A stretch of DNA of 35,185 bases from Negativicutes bacterium (lineage in GTDB: Bacteria; Bacillota; Negativicutes; JAAYSF01), in assembly GCA_028707635.1 (NCBI GenBank), contig JAQWAQ010000018.1, positions 1-35,185 on the forward strand. Direction: 5' to 3'. This document shows positions 1 through 5,472 of the stretch, one piece after another. The translations under genes were made by a program, and so were the position numbers. The notes beneath the pieces are model-generated. The model did no database searches, was not told the origin of the DNA, and saw only the letters and a list, made by a program, of their open reading frames with translations. How positions within the stretch are numbered: position 1 is the first letter of the stretch; the number at the start of each line of letters is the position of its first letter.

Positions 1-1
1 A

Positions 2-139
2 CAGCACGCTCATAATCCAGTAGATTGGTACCCTTGGTGCGATGAAGCATTTGAAAAAGCAAGGCGAGAAAATAAGCCAGTGTTCTTCAGTAGTGGATAC
101 TCGTGCTACCATTGCTGCCATTGGTGCCATGTCGCCTCA
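2..139 (+). pseudogene. 5'-fragment of DUF255/YyaL-type thioredoxin-domain gene (copy A)
   Basis: Frame 2 reads from the window edge through [12 protein letters not shown], then a CHWCHV motif, to a TAG stop at 137-139. This matches the N-terminal thioredoxin-like part of the intact DUF255 protein encoded at 8024-10096, although the sequence is clearly diverged (for example CGYS has become SGYS). Just before CHWC there are extra residues (CYHC) that look like a small duplication of the CCATTG(C/G)TGCC sequence. Homology stops directly after the CxxC codons, the same place where copy B (1217-1521) stops. The upstream start lies outside the window. It may be the original host 5' end separated by insertion, or a relic of an older insertion. 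The fragment cannot encode a full enzyme. Confidence 0.75.
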
Positions 140-270
140 TAGAACTAATTTTAAAGAGTTATTTAGCCTAAAGGGCATTTTAGAAACAACTACTCACTAT
201 TAGAGGAATACAATGGTAAATATCGTATGTTCTTATGTAGATTGTATAAATATAATGGGGAGTGTAATCT

Positions 271-630
271 ATGGAGAAAATAGTTCTGTCGCAGAAATTT
301 AGTCTCTTTGCAGAACACTGGAGTCCTAAAATTGTCGGTGAATTAAATGATTCATATATAAAACTGGCCAAATTAAAAGGAGAATTTGTTTGGCATCATC
401 ATGAAGACGAGGATGAACTGTTCTTTATTGTAAAAGGAAAACTATTAATAAAGTTCAAGGAAAAAGATGTTTTGTTAGATGAAGGTGAATTTATTGTTAT
501 TCCAAAAGGAGTTGAGCATCTTCCTGTTGCAGACCAAGAAGTATATGTAATGCTTATCGAAGCTAAAACAACTTTAAATACTGGTAATGTAGTAAATGAG
601 AGAACAGTTGAAAATCTGAATAAAATATAA
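271..630 (+). CDS. Small single-domain cupin protein
   Basis: This 119-residue protein has the cupin signature. Motif 1 is HHHEDEDELFFIVKG around residues 42-56, giving the two His and one Glu metal ligands, and motif 2 is PKGVEHLP around residues 88-95 with the last His ligand. It resembles the stand-alone mannose-6-phosphate isomerase-like cupins, whose substrates are mostly unknown; a metal-bound sugar- or small-molecule-binding role is all that can be claimed. The ATG is preceded by a GGGGAG ribosome site at about 257-262, and a TATAAT-like hexamer lies at 251-256 without a clear -35. It sits alone between DUF255 fragments A and B, so it is probably cargo of an inserted segment. Confidence 0.85.
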   Translation: MEKIVLSQKFSLFAEHWSPKIVGELNDSYIKLAKLKGEFVWHHHEDEDELFFIVKGKLLIKFKEKDVLLDEGEFIVIPKGVEHLPVADQEVYVMLIEAKTTLNTGNVVNERTVENLNKI

Positions 631-645
631 AATGGTTGAATTGAA

Positions 646-858
646 ATGATGGGGACTGTCGAAGGGACAGATTTATTGATACAGATGTTGTCAACAACTC
701 CGTCCCCTGTAAGATATACGAAGTCAGCAATAGAAGTCAAAATGCCTAAATTAATATCAAGCCTTGATGATATGCAACGAAGTGCTGATTATACACTTGA
801 CATATTCTTGAGAGCACAAAGAATGCTGAAAGCCAAACTAATGAGTCTTACGCAATGA
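646..858 (+). CDS. Doubtful small ORF overlapping a palindromic repeat
   Basis: This open frame of 70 codons begins inside the short repeat at 651-710, so its first 20 or so residues are repeat-derived and unlikely to be native. The rest (from about KSAIEVKMPKLISSL) is mildly helical and ends in a TGA that overlaps the ATG of the next ORF (ATGA at 855-858), an arrangement often seen in coupled genes. No ribosome site was found for an internal start. It may be the 3' remnant of a gene whose 5' end was replaced by the repeat. I recognise no family. Confidence 0.25.
   Translation: MMGTVEGTDLLIQMLSTTPSPVRYTKSAIEVKMPKLISSLDDMQRSADYTLDIFLRAQRMLKAKLMSLTQ
651..710. repeat. Short palindromic repeat, GGGGAC family, copy 1
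   Basis: The left end begins GGGGACTGTC and the right end reads TGTCAACAACTCCGTCCCC, so the ends are inverted GGGGAC motifs about 60 bp apart. The right end is shared, with few changes, with the repeats at 2401-2462, 3143-3210 and 5331-5417. Such non-autonomous GGGGAC/GTCCCC units are common in Firmicutes and are often linked with IS200-like Y1 (RAYT) transposases. No such transposase is visible here. Confidence 0.65.
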
Positions 859-1163
859 CCGACGAAACACTAGGGACTGTCCAAGAACTTGACCGGAGAA
901 TTAGCGATTTAGAGAACAACTTAATCGATGTGGATGAAAAAATTGACGCTTTGCTAGAAAATTTCAAGATAGAAAATCCGAGGCTGATAAGGGTAAGAAA
1001 AAGTGCGTATAGGTATATTGAGGAAGAATATCGTAAAAACAAGTCGGTTACAGATCAGCAAGTCTTCGATATGCTTAAGGATTTCTTTTATGTTGACCAT
1101 GAGTTACTTAAACGATGGTGCTCAGAAAAATTGACTGAAATAAGGGGATGTAAGAAAGAATAA
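855..1163 (+). CDS. Hypothetical coiled-coil protein
   Basis: The ORF encodes 102 residues. Residues about 8-35 ([20 protein letters not shown]) form a charged heptad-like coiled coil, and the rest ([17 protein letters not shown]...) is basic and helical. No transmembrane segment or known catalytic motif is visible and I do not recognise a family. Its start overlaps the stop of the preceding ORF by ATGA, which would suggest translational coupling if both are real, but no good ribosome site is seen. A GGGACTGTCC sequence near 873, reminiscent of the local repeat, lies at its start. It sits just upstream of the terminator that precedes DUF255 copy B. Confidence 0.45.
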   Translation: MTDETLGTVQELDRRISDLENNLIDVDEKIDALLENFKIENPRLIRVRKSAYRYIEEEYRKNKSVTDQQVFDMLKDFFYVDHELLKRWCSEKLTEIRGCKKE

Positions 1164-1183
1164 ATAGTACGGAGGACAGGATT

Positions 1184-1209
1184 ACCAACCATCTTGCTGG
1201 TTGGTTTTT
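1184..1209 (+). terminator. Rho-independent terminator before DUF255 copy B
   Basis: ACCAACCA (1184-1191) pairs with TGGTTGGT (1198-1205), a 6-nt loop lies between them, and a T-rich run follows. An analogous hairpin lies at the same relative place before the intact gene (7848-7877), so it seems to belong to the repeated right-end module. Confidence 0.8.
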
Positions 1210-1216
1210 CTTTTTC

Positions 1217-1245
1217 TTGATTTACCACAAGATCCCAATTGTAAT
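1217..1245 (+). promoter_or_regulatory. Promoter of DUF255 copy B
   Basis: TTGATT (1217-1222) and TGTAAT (1240-1245) are separated by 17 bp. The matching place before the intact gene has TTGACT and TACAAT with the same spacing, so the promoter was duplicated along with the 5' coding part. Confidence 0.6.
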
Positions 1246-1345
1246 TAATTTAATCCTAACAAATAATAATTATCAATTATATAACGTATGTAAAATCACC
1301 CCCAAGCAAATCCTAAATGGTAGCTATAAAAATGAGGTGATACAA

Positions 1346-1570
1346 GTGTCTACCAAGCACGTTAACCACCTAGCCAACGAAAAGAGTCCATATTTATTAC
1401 AACATGCCCACAACCCCATAGACTGGTATCCATGGGGCGAAGAAGCCTTTGCCAAAGCCAAGGCTGAAGACAAGCCGATCTTTTTTAGCTGTGGCTATAG
1501 TACGTGCCATTGGTGGCACGTCCATAAAAGTAACACTTTTGCAGGGGAAATAAGTAAAATATCGAACTAG
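1346..1570 (+). pseudogene. Truncated DUF255/YyaL-type gene (copy B)
   Basis: The frame starts at a GTG (1346), preceded by GAGGTGA and corresponding exactly to the ATG at 8024 of the intact gene. It encodes the first 59 or so residues of the thioredoxin-like domain ([20 protein letters not shown], then [11 protein letters not shown]). The second active-site Cys is replaced by Trp (CHWW rather than CHWC). The frame then runs into unrelated sequence ([12 protein letters not shown]) and stops at 1570. Family members are near 690 residues, so this is a stub without the large C-terminal helical domain. Promoter and ribosome site are intact, so a peptide of 74 residues could still be made. Confidence 0.85.
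1502..1521. other. Putative recombination (att-like) core, palindromic
   Basis: ACGTGCCA and TGGCACGT flank a central TTGG, giving 8-bp perfect arms. The equivalent sites are 8180-8199 in the intact gene, where the right arm is TGCCATGT, and about 114-132 in copy A. Homology among the three copies ends at this site. Symmetric half-sites around a short centre are typical of serine recombinase crossover sites; the assignment is inferred. Confidence 0.5.
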
Positions 1571-1603
1571 AGCCATAGCTAATATTGCGATAGCTATGGC
1601 TCT
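1569..1603. repeat. Perfect 13-bp inverted repeat
   Basis: AGAGCCATAGCTA (1569-1581) and TAGCTATGGCTCT (1591-1603) flank a 9-nt loop. No T run follows, so it is not an ordinary terminator. It lies directly after the stop of DUF255 copy B and covers the first ATG of the longest pentapeptide-protein frame, which argues against that ATG as the true start. Confidence 0.75.
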
Positions 1604-1736
1604 AATAGTTAGTCGTGAAAAAGTTGAATATATAAATGATATGTTAGTTAAACGTGAAGTTATTGACAACCAATGCAGAGCAGTGTCAGTAACCTCGCTA
1701 ACACTTTCTTTGTATATTCTAGGGGAGGTTATTAGG

Positions 1737-2393
1737 ATTAAGAAACTACAAACACATTTGAAGATTTTATTACCAGATATTCCGGAAGAATTAGCTGAAG
1801 TTATATTTTCAGACAGACGAATTTGTAATGAAGATTATTTTGAGATGGGAAAAATCAGTAATTGTATAATTGAGAACCAAAGGGCAGAACGTGTGTGTTT
1901 TGATAAGGTCATATTTAAAAATGTAATTTTTAATAAAGTTAATTTTAGCAGATTAGAATTAACCAATGTTATTTTTGTAAATTGTGATTTATCAAATGCA
2001 GACTTTAATGAAGCCATCATGCATCAAGTTGAGATTAAAAACTGTAAAATTTTAGGAATCAATTTATTGGGAGCAACATTGCGCAATGTACTATTTGATA
2101 ACTGCTATGGGGACTATGCTACCTTTTGTAATGCAAACTGCAAACAAGTGAAGTTTCATAACAGTTCATTAGCTAATGCCGATTTTTATAAATCAACACT
2201 GCTGCATGTTCATTTTTCGAATTCAAATTTAGATCAGATTCAATTATCTGGTACTAAACTAGCAGGCATTGATTTAACTAGCTGTGAGTTTAGACAGATT
2301 AGTGTTACCATAGAAGATGTACAAGGGTGTATCGTTTCCCCACAGCAAGCAGTTGGTTTTTCAAGATTATTTGGCTTGATTATCAAAGATTAG
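1737..2393 (+). CDS. Pentapeptide-repeat protein (Qnr/McbG-like fold)
   Basis: From about residue 40 the protein carries repeated A(D/N)LXX-type pentapeptides, for example DLSNADFNEA, SLANADFYKS and LAGIDLTSCEF. It closes with GCIVSPQQAVGFSRLFGLIIKD, like the C-terminal helix of Qnr-type proteins. Such proteins form a right-handed quadrilateral beta-helix; some protect DNA gyrase from inhibitors, but function cannot be assigned here. The frame is open from an ATG at 1596, but that codon lies in a hairpin. A strong AGGGGAGG site (1721-1728) sits 8 nt before an ATT codon at 1737, giving a natural-looking start (ATT) KKLQTHLKILLPDIPEEL. ATT is a rare start and may be a mutated ATG. The gene is cargo directly after the copy B junction. 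Confidence 0.75.
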   Translation: MKKLQTHLKILLPDIPEELAEVIFSDRRICNEDYFEMGKISNCIIENQRAERVCFDKVIFKNVIFNKVNFSRLELTNVIFVNCDLSNADFNEAIMHQVEIKNCKILGINLLGATLRNVLFDNCYGDYATFCNANCKQVKFHNSSLANADFYKSTLLHVHFSNSNLDQIQLSGTKLAGIDLTSCEFRQISVTIEDVQGCIVSPQQAVGFSRLFGLIIKD

Positions 2394-2400
2394 GAGTGCC

Positions 2401-2462
2401 TTAGGGGCGGTGTTATTAACATTTAATGCTAAGAGCGTCAGCAACCCCGTCCCGTTGACATC
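2401..2462. repeat. Short palindromic repeat, GGGGAC family, copy 2
   Basis: The left end AGGGGCGGTGTT is degenerate; the right end is GTCAGCAACCCCGTCCCGTTGACA. The core CAACCCCGTCCC is shared with copies 3 and 4. The rest of the gap up to 2640 holds nothing clear beyond a possible weak promoter (TTGCAT 2582-2587 and TATAAT 2607-2612, with a long 19-bp spacer). Confidence 0.6.
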
Positions 2463-2643
2463 CTAGCATCTCGGCTTTTTTCAGCGCCCTGCGACGGTAA
2501 TAAACTGTTTATGGGGTATTGGAAAAGTTCATTTTCAAAGGGATACAATTTCTTCCCTCTTAGGCATTTAGTAATAGATTATTGCATTATCCATATAGGA
2601 TTTGGCTATAATGAAAGCTTTATATTGTGTAAAGGAGCAGTAA

Positions 2644-3047
2644 ATGAATAACGTAAATCAAAATAAAATACCTACAATTAAATTGAAGTCAATTGTACTT
2701 GATTGCCCCGATATTCAAGCTTTGTCTGATTTTTATATTCGGATGCTTGGATGGGAAAAGGATTTTGTAGAGGAAGGGGATTTTCTAGACATCTGTTCTC
2801 CGTTGGGCGGTGTTAGATCGCCTTTCAAACCAACACTGACTACGTTTCCCCTGTGTGGCCGGAAGAACCTAATGCGCAGCAGCAGATGTTACACATCGAC
2901 TTTGCGGTACAAAGTAAGGAAGATATGAAACGTGCTGTGAAACACACAATTTCATGTGGTGCAACTAAAGCAGACACCCAGTATTGCGACGAGTGGACGG
3001 TCATGCTTGACCCTGTGGGGCATCCGTTTTGTTTTGTCGTTTGGTGA
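2644..3047 (+). pseudogene. Frameshifted VOC/glyoxalase-family protein
   Basis: The start (ATG after AAAGGAG) gives IVLDCPDIQALSDFYIRMLGW, the typical first strand-helix of a vicinal-oxygen-chelate (glyoxalase/bleomycin-resistance) domain. After GGVR near 2815-2818 the frame is lost. One frame over, the family sequence continues (IAFQTNTDYVSPVWPEEPNAQ, then MLHIDFAVQSKEDM and MLDPVGHPFCFVVW) to the stop at 3047. Adding one base between AGA and TCG would restore a protein of about 134 residues, the normal length for this family. It is therefore a one-base deletion, or a sequencing error. Substrate is unknown. Confidence 0.85.
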
Positions 3048-3061
3048 TATTTATATTCACG

Positions 3062-3089
3062 TTCTGGATCTGTGTAAAGAAATCCAGAA
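3062..3089. terminator. Hairpin after the VOC pseudogene
   Basis: TTCTGGAT (3062-3069) pairs with ATCCAGAA (3082-3089). There is no T tract, so its terminator role is weakly supported. Confidence 0.3.
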
Positions 3090-3142
3090 GGTCCTTAATG
3101 GTCGGCCAGTAACAGAATTACAGATGATGGAAAAAAGATGTC

Positions 3143-3210
3143 TGTCAGGGGGACGGAGTTAATGACAATCAACACAATGGATCGATGTCAACAACCCCGT
3201 CCCCTTGACA
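3143..3210. repeat. Short palindromic repeat, GGGGAC family, copy 3
   Basis: This is the best-preserved unit. The left arm TGTCAGGGGGACGGAGTT and the right arm AACCCCGTCCCCTTGACA are inverted copies with two mismatches and enclose about 30 bp. Confidence 0.75.
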
Positions 3211-3314
3211 CCCAAAGTGCAAAGAAATTATTAGATATACTCAATAAAATCAAAAATAGTCGTTGATAATAGTGAAGGCGTATTTGGAAAAATATTAGAA
3301 GAGGGTATGGTTTT

Positions 3315-3521
3315 ATGGAGCATAGTAAACTTTCAGAGCACAAATTTAAAAAAGGGAAATTTGTAACTCCTTGGAATGAGTTTGCGAGCGAGATTGGAAG
3401 GGAAAATTCTTGGTATTATGGAAGGTTACCTGAATACTTGTGGTTAGCCTTTATCATTGATTATTATGGAAGAGAAACTGGACTTAAGAAATGTTATTTG
3501 ATAGACAATAGTAGACAATAG
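3315..3521 (+). pseudogene. N-terminal fragment of an unrecognised protein
   Basis: The frame starts with MEHSKLSEHKFKKGKFVTPW and continues with a motif rich in aromatics (RLPEYLWLAFIIDYYGRE). That pattern is reminiscent of a family of hypothetical proteins starting with SEHK and a RLPExLW motif, which are far longer. The frame ends at 3521 exactly where a palindromic repeat (3514-3584) begins, so the gene appears to be cut off by that repeat. A GAAGAGGG stretch upstream (3297-3304) could serve as a ribosome site. Function is unknown. Confidence 0.5.
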
Positions 3522-3584
3522 GGACGTTCCTTTTTAGTCATAAAATATATAAAAGTTGACAAATAAGGAATGTCCCTTAGTGTC
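3514..3584. repeat. Palindromic repeat, GGGACGTTCCTT family
   Basis: The left arm GACAATAGGGACGTTCCTT (3514-3532) and the right arm, read in reverse (GACACTAAGGGACATTCCTT, 3565-3584), are nearly identical. Together they form a 71-bp inverted-repeat element. It differs from the GGGGAC(G)G units nearby. It lies between the broken gene at 3315 and the truncated recombinase, and supplies that ORF's first ten codons, so it marks the breakpoint. Confidence 0.75.
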
Positions 3585-4725
3585 AGATGAAATGCTCTTT
3601 GATTTTCAAGCTGTTTTTGCCAAGATGGAATACAAAATGATTAAAAAGAGAATGCGGCAGGGTAAAGTTGCTGGTGCTAAGAAAGGCATGTGGACAAATG
3701 GCAGCCCTCCTTACCCGTACATATATAATCGAGCGACTAAACAGATTGAAGTTGATGCAGACAAACTAAAAATATATCGGGAAATTGTAGATAAATATAT
3801 ATTGGGAATGAGTACGTTAGAAATAGCCATAAATCTTAATCGGAGATGCATTGCACCGCCTTATGTTGGAAAGCGAAATAAATATGGCTGGTCACATGTT
3901 ACCGTTCATCGACTATTAATTAACGAAATACACTTAGGGTATATCATATATGGCAAATCACGTAATCATCGTGGCACTCCGCAGTTGGTCGATAAGGAAG
4001 ATTGGATAAAGGTTAAGGGTGAGCATGAGCCAGTCAAGACGGAAGAAGAACATGAGCAAATACTGGCTAGAATTGCTCAAAATGCGATTATTCCCCGGAA
4101 ATGCCGAGTTGGGACACTACCATTATCCGGGTTATTATATTGTTCAAAGTGTGGTAGACGGATGCAATTTAAACGTAGGGAAACAAAGAATGGAAGCTAT
4201 TGGACGGCTATGTGTGTTTATGCCTATCCAGATGGTACAAAATGTGATCAGGTAGGTCGGAAGCTGGATGATGCTTTCTATAAAGCATTGTATCAGAAGA
4301 TAACTAAGATTGATGAGCAGACACTCGAATTGGTAGATGAAATAAATGAGCAGTATCAGGAACTTCAAGCATTATGTGAGATGAAGCAAAAGGAGTTAGC
4401 ACAGACTGAACAAGCAATAGAGAATCTATTTGAACTTTATGAGGATGGGAAGATACCAAAACAACGGTTAAGTGATCGAATTGCTGGTCATGAAAAGACT
4501 AAGGCTGAACTAGAAGCAGAGATAGAGAAGTGCAAAACAGCGTTGGCCTCTCAGGTTAATTTAGTGACTGTTGAGATGGTAAAGAGGCGGATTGATGAAT
4601 TTAAAAACCTATGGCTGAATGCGACTGACCCAAGCGATCAAAATAGCGCCTTTAGGTTATTGATCGAGAGGATTGTGTATGACCGGAAAGATGACGGTTT
4701 GAGGTTGGATGTTTTATATAAATAA
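3556..4725 (+). pseudogene. Large serine recombinase lacking its catalytic domain
   Basis: The ORF (389 codons from a TTG inside the palindrome) begins at the long helix that closes the resolvase catalytic domain (AKMEYKMIKKRMRQGKVAGA). It continues through the recombinase DNA-binding domain (about residues 40-165), a zinc beta-ribbon (CSKCGRRM near residue 197, second pair CVYAYPDGTKC) and a coiled coil (about 245-335). Large serine integrases are 450-550 residues; here the first 100-120 residues with the nucleophilic Ser and catalytic arginines are missing. The repeat at 3514-3584 sits at the break. It should bind DNA but not cut. It probably once moved the surrounding island. Everything before about residue 12 (TNKECPLVS) is repeat-derived. 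Confidence 0.9.
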
Positions 4726-4747
4726 TTGAATGATGTAATAAATTGAG

Positions 4748-4787
4748 AAACTCCTGCTAAATTTGTATTAATTTGGCAGGAGTTTTG
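4748..4787 (+). terminator. Terminator after the recombinase remnant
   Basis: AAACTCCTGCTAAATT and AATTTGGCAGGAGTTT form a long stem (4748-4763 with 4770-4785, one wobble), followed by a short T-rich stretch. Confidence 0.75.
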
Positions 4788-4889
4788 TGCATTTATGGCA
4801 AAGCTTACAAAGTAAGTAATAGATTCTACGTATCTTAATCGGCGGAACATTCGCATCGAGTCGCGTTGTTTATGAAAAGGGGTGTAATA

Positions 4890-5318
4890 GTGAGAATTGG
4901 CATTTTAACTTGCTCTGTAGCAACTCAGGATTCGGGGTGCTCATCAGTTAGTTGTCTTCATGATTTAAGAAAGAAAAAGGGGGCATTTGAAAGGTACAGT
5001 AGTGATCAAAATCTTGAACTAATTGGTATTATCAACTGTGCGGGATGTCCAACCTTAGCTGGTCCAGAAAAACTACTGAGTAGAATTCGCTCATTAGCAG
5101 AATTTCGAGTTGATACTATTCATTTTTCATATTGCATGGATGCTCTATGTCCTTATAAATCAAAGTATCAGGCATTAATAAAAGAGAACTTTCCCGCTAT
5201 TGACGTTATAATTGGAACTCATGAAGCTCATGTGACGCATGAACAATTTAGAGAAAGTGTTAAAGAATTATTCTGTCAGCCTAAGCGAACAATGGTTGAG
5301 GTTATAAAAGGAAAGTAG
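4890..5318 (+). CDS. CGGC-domain protein (CAGC variant)
   Basis: The sequence RIGILTCSVATQDSGCSSVSCL, followed by GAFERYSSDQNLELIGIINCAGCP, matches the CGGC domain, a small Cys-rich putative metal-binding domain. The usual CGGC is CAGC here. Further Cys pairs follow (YCMDALCPYK near residues 90-100), then a DVIIGTHEAH segment, as usual for the family (about 110-150 residues). The GTG at 4890 has an AAAAGGGG site 7-10 nt upstream and gives the family-typical N-terminus; ATGs at 4866 and 4872 in the same frame have none. Biochemical role is not known. It stands alone in the island, with the repeat at 5331 just downstream. Confidence 0.75.
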   Translation: MRIGILTCSVATQDSGCSSVSCLHDLRKKKGAFERYSSDQNLELIGIINCAGCPTLAGPEKLLSRIRSLAEFRVDTIHFSYCMDALCPYKSKYQALIKENFPAIDVIIGTHEAHVTHEQFRESVKELFCQPKRTMVEVIKGK

Positions 5319-5330
5319 TTACAAAATATA

Positions 5331-5417
5331 TGGGACAGAATTGCTGACACCTATAGTTTTCTTACATGATCTCAGCCTTTAGTCAATCTTATGTCAATAA
5401 CCCCGTCCCCTGACATC
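5331..5417. repeat. Short palindromic repeat, GGGGAC family, copy 4
   Basis: The left end TGGGACAGAATTGCTGACA is degenerate; the right end TGTCAATAACCCCGTCCCCTGACA matches copies 1-3. It separates the CGGC gene from the OLD nuclease gene. Confidence 0.6.
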
Positions 5418-5472
5418 CCTACTGCGAGTCTTTTCTTGTGATAGGTTTTGAAAAGTTTTAGGAGGAGAGCTT

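Larger units (their letters stand above)
1217..1521 (+). repeat. 305-bp direct repeat, left copy (promoter, leader and 5' end of DUF255 gene)
   Basis: This segment aligns without gaps to 7895-8199 (offset 6678 throughout) with mostly scattered, partly synonymous differences. It runs from the -35 hexamer through a leader of about 100 nt and the first 59 codons of the DUF255 gene, and stops at the CxxC codons. Its last 20 bp are an almost perfect palindrome (1502-1521). Confidence 0.9.

Noticed and set aside
2956..3162. 68-codon frame overlapping the VOC remnant
   Set aside because: It is the third frame of the VOC region and runs into the palindromic repeat; the family sequence is in the other two frames.
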